The translations under genes were made by a program, and so were the position numbers. From the NCBI RefSeq assembly GCF_051465645.1, contig NZ_CP195790.1:4278001-4342000 (forward strand): a DNA stretch of 64,000 bases, in the 5' to 3' direction. The DNA is from Planctomicrobium sp051465645 (GTDB taxonomy: Bacteria; Planctomycetota; Planctomycetia; Planctomycetales; Planctomycetaceae). The notes beneath the pieces were generated by a model that ran no database searches, had not been told where the DNA came from, and worked only from the letters and a program-made list of their open reading frames with translations. Numbering within the stretch: the first letter of the stretch is position 1; every line of letters begins with the position of its first letter. This document shows positions 1-7,261 of this stretch, piece after piece.

Positions 1-331
1 TGACACGGATTGCTCCTGAGATTCATTAAACCGGGATCGAAAGTGATCCGGCGCGATTCTTTCCGTGATTCCAGCTCTCTTTGCGAATGCTTCGCTCGGA
101 TGGCTCAGAAATCAGGCCCTGCAACCTGCAACACCGCAAGTCGACAAGCCTTAAGGCTCGTTCAGGGAATGGCCGATTATGGTAGCGAATTCGCTGCGAG
201 ATCGTCAAACAGGTCGACGGTTGACTCAACTTACGTGCCTCGAAGGGGTTACGTTCGGCGAATTGCGCTGCTCGCAGATTTGCGTCGGGTTCGATCGCCC
301 ATCAAGGCAAAACCTCCTGTCGTTCAAATGC
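1..331. other. gene-free left edge
   Basis: No convincing coding region. Short open frames exist on both strands, but their composition is arginine/serine-rich and shows no family signature. The stretch lies downstream of the cardiolipin synthase gene. I see no clear terminator hairpin, tRNA or repeat in it. Confidence 0.5.
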
Positions 332-1774
332 TTACAGATAAGGGATCGCCATACGAACGATGCCGTCCCTAAGCCGGATCGGCAGTGTGCGTGCCTGCAG
401 GTCTGAGAGTGTTTTTCGATGACTTCGTTTGGCTTTGTCGTCGACGATGTCTGAGAGTGCCGCGACCAGATCGCGGTCATAACATTCCATGTTGAATTCG
501 AAGTTCAATCGCAGGCTTCTCGGGTCCCAGTTGCTGGATCCAATCAACGCCCAGTCATTGTCGATCAGGAGCAGCTTGGTGTGATCGAATGGTTCCGGGG
601 TGAGATACACTTCACAACCTCGCTCCAGGACATTCATGATCGGGTCTGTTGATGCCCATTGGACGAAGCGGATGTTATTGACCTGAGGGACCAGAATTCG
701 AACACGAACTCCCCGCATGGAAGCGACGTTGAGTGCGGAAAGGATCGCAGAATCCGGGAGGAAGTACGGAGTGACAATATCAATCCGCTCCTCTGCGATT
801 GCGATCGCCCCGAGCAACACGAGGCGAATTTTGTCGAAGTCGGAATCCGGGCCATCAGGAATTCCACGCACCCTCACTTCTCCGTGATGCTCTGGAGGGG
901 CGAACCAGGTTGCGCCTTCCAGCTTTTCGCCATTGGCAAAGTACCAGTCAGTGACGAAAGTCTCCTGAATGTGATGCACCGCCGGGCCTTCAATGCGGAA
1001 GTGAATGTCCTGAACCGGATGCGTTGTGGTCCAGTCGCCACGGCAACCTTCTCGAATGTTCATCCCTCCTGTAAATCCCACGGCTCCATCGACGACCATC
1101 ATTTTGCGATGAAGTCGCAAGTTGGCGTAAGAGGCCAGCCAGGGGCGAAATGTCGGGAGGAAGGTTGCAACGGGAATGTTCTCATGCTGCAAAATCTGAA
1201 CGATCGACGGTTTCGAATAACGTGATCCGACATAGTCAATCAGCACGCGAATCTCGACACCACGTTTCAGGGCATTGGATAACGCGGTGACAAACTCCTT
1301 GCCTGCACGATCACTGTCGAAGATGTAGGTGCAGAGCGTGATCGACTTCTTTGCAGCTTCGATCTCTTTGATCATGGCCGGATAGGCCACTTCACCACCT
1401 TTGAGTGGAGTTACAGAGTTTCCCAGAAGCAGTGCTTTGCCGGTGACATGCCTCGCGACAGCTTCGAGTCGTCCTTCAAATGGAAGGTGAAGTCGGGTTG
1501 CCGCATTTTCAACAAAGTTCCCACGAATCAGTTTCTCGCGGTAATGGCGATCTCGTGATCGCTGAATGCGTTGCCCTTTGCGTTGGATTCGATTGATTCC
1601 AAAGCAAATGTAAAGAATCGATCCGACGAATGGAGAGAGCCAGATCAGGCCGACCCAGCCCAGTACGCTTTGCGTTTCGCGTTTGTAAAGAACGGCGTGC
1701 AAGGACGTGTAGATTGCCAGAAGTCGCTCGCCGATTGCAACGAGAACTGCCCAGAATTGGAACCATTCGCTCAT
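332..1774 (-). CDS. cls: cardiolipin synthase (phospholipase D superfamily)
   Basis: Membrane enzyme that condenses two phosphatidylglycerol molecules, or related donors, into cardiolipin. The 480 residues match the usual family length. Two hydrophobic segments lie at about residues 5-28 and 36-60 (the PLDc N-terminal anchor). Two HKD motifs follow: H222-x-K224 with D229, followed by GGMN, and H398-x-K400 with D405, followed by SSNWDPRS. Both catalytic motifs are intact, so the enzyme should be active. The start is an ATG. The gene is monocistronic: the cytochrome gene upstream ends about 360 bp away behind a hairpin. With cdsA at about 20 kb, this is one of two phospholipid genes in the window. 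Confidence 0.95.
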   Translation of the reverse strand: MSEWFQFWAVLVAIGERLLAIYTSLHAVLYKRETQSVLGWVGLIWLSPFVGSILYICFGINRIQRKGQRIQRSRDRHYREKLIRGNFVENAATRLHLPFEGRLEAVARHVTGKALLLGNSVTPLKGGEVAYPAMIKEIEAAKKSITLCTYIFDSDRAGKEFVTALSNALKRGVEIRVLIDYVGSRYSKPSIVQILQHENIPVATFLPTFRPWLASYANLRLHRKMMVVDGAVGFTGGMNIREGCRGDWTTTHPVQDIHFRIEGPAVHHIQETFVTDWYFANGEKLEGATWFAPPEHHGEVRVRGIPDGPDSDFDKIRLVLLGAIAIAEERIDIVTPYFLPDSAILSALNVASMRGVRVRILVPQVNNIRFVQWASTDPIMNVLERGCEVYLTPEPFDHTKLLLIDNDWALIGSSNWDPRSLRLNFEFNMECYDRDLVAALSDIVDDKAKRSHRKTLSDLQARTLPIRLRDGIVRMAIPYL

Positions 1775-2131
1775 GGCTAAAGAGCCTTGTTGGTGATGTA
1801 TGCAGTTTTGCTGGATCGAGATGAACTGAATTCAGGCACAGATTCAGTCAGAGTGAGCTGACACAGGCAGGTGTCGTCTCCGAGTCTGTTCCTGTTTATC
1901 ACTCTCCGCAAGATTGGTCCATTCAGTTTTTATGTGATCGGATGTGAATGAATAGATTGCTGTAAATGGAATCAATTCTCCAGCCCTGAAACAGAAACAA
2001 GGCTGGACCCTCGTGTTGAAAGAGGATTCCAGCCTTGTTGTTGATCAGCTGAGGTCACTGTGGGGACCGTGGCCTGATACAGGCGATTCCCGCAGCGTCT
2101 CAGAGCTTTCGCGAGTCGAAATCAGACCGAA
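1775..2131. other. intergenic region between cls and the cytochrome gene
   Basis: Holds the promoter side of cls and the terminator of the minus-strand cytochrome gene (annotated separately at 1996-2039). The frame at about 2013-2282 on the plus strand is a shadow that runs through the terminator into the cytochrome gene. I recognise nothing else. Confidence 0.6.
1996..2039 (-). terminator. intrinsic terminator of the cytochrome gene
   Basis: Perfect 12-bp inverted repeat, with arms 1996-2007 and 2028-2039 and a 20-nt loop, lying 93 bp past the stop of the minus-strand cytochrome gene. Read on the minus strand the hairpin is followed by a T-rich run (TCTGTTTC). Confidence 0.75.
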
Positions 2132-3400
2132 CTATTCTGGCAGGCGGCCTGGTTCGACTTTCGGGAACTCCCCGGTGCAAGCTTCCATGAAGGCCACCAG
2201 ATCCAGCTTTTCCTGCTGGGTCAGTTTGAGAGCCTTGATCTTGTCACTGAGGTTCTTGTTGGCAATTCCACCTCGGTCGTAGTACTCAACAACTTCCATC
2301 AGAGTTTGCAGGCTTCCGTCGTGCATATACGGAGGAGACGAGGCGACGTTGCGGACAGTCGGGGTTTTGAATGCTCCCCAATCCTTTGGATTGTTTGTGA
2401 TCGCACCGCGGCCGGCGTCAACCTCTTTTGCTGTTGCGCCGACTCCGAGGTTGTGGTACTGCTCGTCAGTCAGGTTCGCCCCGACGTGGCAAGCTGCACA
2501 GTTGGCTCGTTCGCTGAAGTACAGGCGATGGCCGCGAATGGCACTTTCGGACATCGGAGACTTTTTCAGTCCGGATTTCACTTCATTGATCTGGGCGGCA
2601 ACCTTTGGGTCGTCTTCGATCAGCTCTGCCAGATCTTCTGGATCCAGCTTGGCGAACCGCAGTGACTCTTCATAGAAGTCGTATGGGGATGGCCCGGTGA
2701 CGATGGCGCGTTCAAATGTGGCGATCGCTTTGCCAACGTTGTCGATGTTCAGTGAGTCCTTACCGAAGACGGTTTCGAAGGCATATGCGTATCCAGGAAT
2801 CTTCTTGAGGGTGCTCACACAGACATCATGTGTGTTTCCCATTTCAATTGGATTCGCGATTGGCCCGATGGCTTGTTCTTCCAGGCTTGCAGCGCGACCG
2901 TCCCAGAACTGAAGGTCTGAAAGAATTCGGTTGTAGCTGACTGGTGAGTTCCGGCCCCCTTCGAGACCTTTGATGCCGATCCCGAATTGTGTGGTTCGGC
3001 CGTATCCTTCGTTGTGATCGTGACAGCTCGCGCAACTGATCGTGCCGTCAGCCGACAGGCGTGGATCAAAGTAGAGCTGTCGCCCCAACTCGATCTTTGC
3101 ACGAGTCATCGGGTTCTTGTCGAGCCCCTTGATCGATGCTGAACCAGCGGCCAGTCCGAGCGGCAGTTTCACCTTCAGTTCGGCATGGTTCTTTGGATCG
3201 TTGAACCACTTCTTGATTTCTTCAAGCTTCAATGGGCCTGATCCAGGAATCCCGGTCAACAGGTCACCGCTCCCCAGCAGCACTTCTTCTGTGGCCGCTG
3301 GTTTGGTCGGTGCTGAAGAGTGGGACCACTGCGAAACTGCAGTAGCGCCAACGAGGGTCAGTCCACCTAGCACGAGGGAAAGTCGCAGAGGGAGTTTCAT
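2132..3400 (-). CDS. di-heme cytochrome c peroxidase / MauG family protein
   Basis: Periplasmic c-type di-heme protein of about 422 residues. The CcpA/MauG family reduces hydrogen peroxide or oxidises other substrates. Two heme motifs are present: CASCH at about residues 123-127, preceded by the family phrase LYFDPRLSADGT, and CAACH at about 301-305. I chose the ATG at 3400 because it places a basic tip and hydrophobic signal peptide (MKLPLRLSLVLGGLTLVGAT) at the N-terminus; an in-frame start 40 codons upstream would bury it. It is monocistronic with its own downstream terminator. The substrate cannot be told from sequence, but the architecture fits a bacterial cytochrome c peroxidase. Confidence 0.9.
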   Translation of the reverse strand: MKLPLRLSLVLGGLTLVGATAVSQWSHSSAPTKPAATEEVLLGSGDLLTGIPGSGPLKLEEIKKWFNDPKNHAELKVKLPLGLAAGSASIKGLDKNPMTRAKIELGRQLYFDPRLSADGTISCASCHDHNEGYGRTTQFGIGIKGLEGGRNSPVSYNRILSDLQFWDGRAASLEEQAIGPIANPIEMGNTHDVCVSTLKKIPGYAYAFETVFGKDSLNIDNVGKAIATFERAIVTGPSPYDFYEESLRFAKLDPEDLAELIEDDPKVAAQINEVKSGLKKSPMSESAIRGHRLYFSERANCAACHVGANLTDEQYHNLGVGATAKEVDAGRGAITNNPKDWGAFKTPTVRNVASSPPYMHDGSLQTLMEVVEYYDRGGIANKNLSDKIKALKLTQQEKLDLVAFMEACTGEFPKVEPGRLPE

Positions 3401-3888
3401 GAAGTTCAAGTCGTTCAATCTGGAGGGACGGCGGGTGTGGGATACTGCCAGTGAATCACTTGCAGCGAAATGGTCAAACAAATGAGTTAGGCATTCAGTG
3501 GTGCCAAAACACCTGTTCAATCAATATCGGCGAGCAGGACTTCCGGTGTTCCGGTTGGCACGTCCGGCATGCCGTAAGAACGATTGGTGGAGGATTGTAG
3601 GCAGTTATTGCACTGCATCCACAAAAAATCTCATACTTCTATAGGTTACGGAGACAGAAGAACTTGTGGAATCGAGTTCGCCCAATTTTTCCCTCGACGG
3701 AGACGATTGACTCGCGGATTAAAGAATGACTTCGTTGTCAAAAGTCTTCCGGTTTGAGGATTTCGCAGCGATCTATCACGTTGAGAGCACTGGCGATGTG
3801 TTTGCATTGCTGCACCGGGTGAACACAAAAAAAGCGACCAGACGTATCTGGCCGCTCCGTGGAGAGTCTCAAGAAGGATTGCCTTCGG
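3401..3888. other. intergenic region
   Basis: Contains the upstream region of the cytochrome gene and the terminator of the TadG-like gene (3827-3856). A minus-strand frame of about 60 codons at 3646-3828 has no recognisable features and runs into the terminator, so I do not call it. Confidence 0.55.
3827..3856 (-). terminator. intrinsic terminator of the Tad-like cluster
   Basis: Ten-base arms 3833-3842 and 3847-3856 (one mismatch) with a 4-nt loop. On the minus strand they are followed directly by seven T residues (3833-3827). It sits about 30 bp past the stop of the VWA protein and ends the three-gene minus-strand cluster. Confidence 0.85.
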
Positions 3889-5769
3889 TTATTCGATCGT
3901 GTTCACGAGCTGACCTGGTGGAACCATCGAGGCGATTCGCTGAAACGCTTCGAGGATCTGCTGTTCCATTTCTTCAGTGGATGATCCCCCGGGAACGTTG
4001 ATGAAGACGCCATTTCCCATCCAGGCAATTGCTTGCAGCAAGTCTCGATCCGCATCCATCCCCACTGCCATGGTGTTGACGATGTAGCCTGCCTGAACCG
4101 CTTCATATGCTTGCTTCAGGACATAACGCTTCTGGCTGTCGTTCGTCTGATAGTCGGCCGTTCCATCTTCATTGAAATCGAAGAGTGTGTTCCAGTTCCA
4201 TCCATTGGGAAGAGTCGACGATTCCCCGGAATCGATGGTGTTACTGTTACCGTCGGTCATCAGCAGGATGGTTGGCTGAGATCCTTTGCGTGCATTGGCT
4301 TTCAGGAGCTGAATTCCAGTCTTGAGCCCTCCACCCATGTTTGTCGAAGCTGAGTAATGATTCGCCTGCTTGTACTTCATCAGGTTGTTCATTGCAGTGA
4401 AGTCCGACGAGATTGGCTCGTCGCGGACATCAACTTTTGGAACCTCCGCGTTATTTGAGTTCTGATAGTTCTCTACTCGATGATTGGTGTCATAACTGAC
4501 CATGCCGAGTCGGTCATTGAATGACAGATTGTCGAGGAAGTTGCAGAGCAGTTCATGCCCCACTTTGATCGAGGTGAATGGGTAGTGTCGTGATTGTGCA
4601 ATTTTTGGCGTTTGGGAATGGGCGGACAGGCTCCGCATCACATAGTTGACGAATGAGATCCCGCCATAGGTTTCCCGGTAACCTTTTTCGATCATCTGTT
4701 CATCGTTGTGACAGTGATTGAAGTACCCGGTCCAGCTTCCTCCAGAGTATGGAAATGTTCCGAGATTGAAGCACGAAATCATTGCTGTTGCGTTGTCACT
4801 TAACGTCTGAGAAACAGTCGACCTTCCATTTGTTGTCAATGACGTGATCGCGACTGAGCTGATATCCCGGGTTCCTGTGATTGAGGCGGTTTTCTGGCTG
4901 CCAGTGTAGTTACTGGTTGCAGTTGACCCATTTGTGTAAGTCAAAACCACTTTACGCAATGATGTCGTTGTTGTGACATCGCAGGACATGTACCTGAACT
5001 TGCAGGTTGCTGTCACTCCGCTGGATGTTGCTGAGGCCGTCAGGTGCTGAGGACTAAAGTTCAGCGTACCGATCCCTGATGGATTCAGGTCATCCCAAAG
5101 TTTTCGGATGTTGGAAACAACCTGAGCATCAGAAAGACGGCTGGATGTTTCATTGTTCAGCGGGAAGTGACTGTCGAAGTTCATTGAACGTGAAAAGTCG
5201 TGAATCACAACAATGTCACGCGACTTCACAAAAGCCATTGCCTCGGTTTTGACGTCCGTATACCCCTTGCCAAGCACTCCTCCGAAGAAGAGTTTCAGTC
5301 GGCCGTCTTGAGCGCCTGGATCGTCTTTGGTTCGACGGGCAACAACCTTCACTGCGTTGGTGATGCTCGCGTTCCAGTTCGTGGTCCACTTTCCAGTGGC
5401 TTGATTGAACTGCCGTTGCCCGAACATGACGTCCTGCTGGGGATCGACATAGATTCCACTCAGTTCGGCGACACGGCTGGCAACCAGACGTGCGTTGCCG
5501 CGAGCGTAGGCGACCGGGTCGGCTTCACCGATTGGAGCCTTGCGAATTGCGTGTGAGATTTCCTGTGCCGCTGCCAGTGCCGCTGCATCGACGGCGTTCT
5601 GCATTCTGGTTTTCTGAATCTGGATATAACCCACGTCGACACTGATCGCGGCAGCCGCAAGCAGGCCCACCAGGCACAAGCAGGTCAGAACCAGAACGCT
5701 TCCGCGACGGTCTTCTCTGAGAGAGACTCCTGAGTCTGCGGAAGTTGTCAGCGTTCGGATGATTTTCAT
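3889..5769 (-). CDS. TadG-like pseudopilin-type protein with von Willebrand A domain
   Basis: Envelope protein of 626 residues. The N-terminus is TadG/TadE-like: a short basic leader, then a hydrophobic helix at about residues 24-48, continuing into the typical alanine-rich segment DAAALAAAQE (61-70). A von Willebrand factor A domain follows, with MIDAS elements DFSRS (191-195), a threonine-containing segment near STNMGGG (about 480) and MTDGNSN (about 510). About 150 residues rich in Ser, Thr and Gly are inserted between MIDAS motif 1 and the rest. It is the last gene of a minus-strand cluster with two TadE-like genes, 157 bp after the second. TadG proteins help assemble tight-adherence (Flp) pili, but no Tad ATPase or platform gene is nearby. 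Confidence 0.85.
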   Translation of the reverse strand: MKIIRTLTTSADSGVSLREDRRGSVLVLTCLCLVGLLAAAAISVDVGYIQIQKTRMQNAVDAAALAAAQEISHAIRKAPIGEADPVAYARGNARLVASRVAELSGIYVDPQQDVMFGQRQFNQATGKWTTNWNASITNAVKVVARRTKDDPGAQDGRLKLFFGGVLGKGYTDVKTEAMAFVKSRDIVVIHDFSRSMNFDSHFPLNNETSSRLSDAQVVSNIRKLWDDLNPSGIGTLNFSPQHLTASATSSGVTATCKFRYMSCDVTTTTSLRKVVLTYTNGSTATSNYTGSQKTASITGTRDISSVAITSLTTNGRSTVSQTLSDNATAMISCFNLGTFPYSGGSWTGYFNHCHNDEQMIEKGYRETYGGISFVNYVMRSLSAHSQTPKIAQSRHYPFTSIKVGHELLCNFLDNLSFNDRLGMVSYDTNHRVENYQNSNNAEVPKVDVRDEPISSDFTAMNNLMKYKQANHYSASTNMGGGLKTGIQLLKANARKGSQPTILLMTDGNSNTIDSGESSTLPNGWNWNTLFDFNEDGTADYQTNDSQKRYVLKQAYEAVQAGYIVNTMAVGMDADRDLLQAIAWMGNGVFINVPGGSSTEEMEQQILEAFQRIASMVPPGQLVNTIE

Positions 5770-5926
5770 AAACAGACTCGGTGTTAAGGCTGGCGAATCG
5801 GCCAGTCCTTATCAAATGAACACAGCAAATCTCAGCAGGTCTGAGTGATTGCGGTGGTGGATGAATTCAGTGAGTGGTGGTCTTCGGTGAATCCTGACTC
5901 AGGATGGATGCTGACTCGGACAACTC

Positions 5927-6424
5927 TTACTCGGACAATGCACTGTGTCCCTGTCGAAACACAACAGAGACGGCCAGGTCCTTGTCTTTCATGATGCGGA
6001 CCGGAAACCGTCCGACTTTGTGGTAGGGAATGGATGCAGAGACTCGAAAATACTCCAGGTAATTGGATTCGGCCCGAAGATCGAATGGCTGACCGACGCT
6101 TTTTCCATCAGCATGTGTGATGGAAATGTTGACGTCATTTCCGGTGATTCCACTCGCTGTGAGCATGTTCTTAATGTCGGTCGTGATCTGCTGATTCAGC
6201 GTCGTTCCAATGGGGAGCTTATCGTAGACCTCGCTCGCTGCTGCGCGTGCCCCTTCGCGGACCGCAACAGAGAGTTTCTGAGAGACGTCCAGTGCGCGGG
6301 ACATTTCGACAATGCCGAGCAACAGCAACAGAAAGAAGGGAGCAACGACTGCAAACTCAACCGTTGCCGTTCCCTCTCGGGAGCGGTTGCTGTGCTTTGG
6401 CTGATGTGGAATGTGACGTTGCAT
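5927..6424 (-). CDS. TadE-like pseudopilin
   Basis: Small envelope protein of 165 residues. After a basic leader, the conserved TadE N-terminal block GTATVEFAVVAPFFLLLLLG (about 18-37) includes the glutamate that follows the expected prepilin processing region, then the hydrophobic helix and an E-M-S-R-A-L-type exit. The rest is a small beta-rich domain. TadE pseudopilins are minor components of Flp/Tad pili. The gene follows the first TadE gene by only 8 bp, so the two are almost certainly cotranscribed. Family assignment is firm; the partner machinery is not in the window. Confidence 0.85.
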   Translation of the reverse strand: MQRHIPHQPKHSNRSREGTATVEFAVVAPFFLLLLLGIVEMSRALDVSQKLSVAVREGARAAASEVYDKLPIGTTLNQQITTDIKNMLTASGITGNDVNISITHADGKSVGQPFDLRAESNYLEYFRVSASIPYHKVGRFPVRIMKDKDLAVSVVFRQGHSALSE

Positions 6425-6432
6425 TTCAGACC

Positions 6433-6921
6433 TTATTCGTGCCGCATGACCGATTGAGCTTTCAGGGTCACTGTTTTCGCCCAGAATGGAGGGAGAAGGG
6501 CGACACTGCTGTAAGGAACGGTCGCTCGCACGACAAACATTTTATATCTCGTTGTTGATTCCAGATTCAGATCGGGGAGGCTGTTGTAGTTCACATTGGC
6601 AGGGTTCACGTTCGCCTGTTCAAAGACGCTGGCATCTTTCACCAGGACCGTCGCTCTTGCCGATTTGAAAGCCGAATTCAGGATTCCATTGACCATCGTC
6701 CGCACTTCAGCCGTTGTTACGCCGTCGACTGATCCATGGCGAGCGGCGCGTTGAACGGCAGCATTCAGGGTTCCCTGAACCATATAGGCGTGGCCGAATT
6801 CCATGATCCCAGCCATGAAGAGACCAAAGACCGAAGACACGATCGCCGTCTCGACCAGGACGGTGCCTGAGCGACGAGCGAACGGACTCGGACGTGGTGG
6901 AGATGATCTTCGCACGTACAT
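6433..6921 (-). CDS. TadE-like pseudopilin (first gene of the cluster)
   Basis: 162 residues: an Arg/Pro/Ser-rich leader, then SGTVLVETAIVSSVFGLFMA (about 18-37), with the glutamate and hydrophobic helix of the TadE family, and a small C-terminal domain. It heads a minus-strand cluster of two TadE-like proteins and a TadG/VWA protein. The ATG at 6921 is the only reasonable start. Upstream lies a divergent 340-bp region with an unusual paired inverted repeat (see findings). It could alternatively be described as a general TadE/G-like pilus protein. Confidence 0.85.
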   Translation of the reverse strand: MYVRRSSPPRPSPFARRSGTVLVETAIVSSVFGLFMAGIMEFGHAYMVQGTLNAAVQRAARHGSVDGVTTAEVRTMVNGILNSAFKSARATVLVKDASVFEQANVNPANVNYNSLPDLNLESTTRYKMFVVRATVPYSSVALLPPFWAKTVTLKAQSVMRHE

Positions 6922-7261
6922 AGTGCTGGCTACCTTACCTCTTCATATGACAAGACACTGCGTCTACCGCCAAAACACTAGTTCCATTTGGCCAATGAAA
7001 AATTGAAAAAATCTCGAAATTTCACACTTCGGGGCATTTGCGAGACGCAGTTGGCGGTGCGTTGATTTCCGGCAACATTTCATTGCAGTGAGAATCATCG
7101 AGCAAGTGATGTTTAGACTTGGTAGAATCGCGCCAACTGTGAGAATCGGTTTTTGTGGCGTCTCGTCATCTTCGGATCGAAAATCCATGATGCAGCGGGT
7201 ACGTTATGATGATCCGTCGATTGGCCGGCTTGTGGAGTTCATTCCAGGCAGGGAACCCGTC
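6922..7261. promoter_or_regulatory. divergent intergenic region with crossing inverted repeats
   Basis: Region between the minus-strand Tad-like cluster and the plus-strand TPR gene. Bases 6957-6965 are perfectly complementary (inverted) to 7043-7051 (9 bp), and bases 6966-6972 to 7052-7058 (7 bp). The blocks occur in the same order in both copies, so the two pairings cross as in an H-type pseudoknot. Between them is an A/T-rich stretch at about 6996-7022 and an 8-bp palindrome TTGGCCAA near 6988. Function is unknown; it may be a regulatory RNA structure or a pair of protein-binding sites. Confidence 0.45.
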
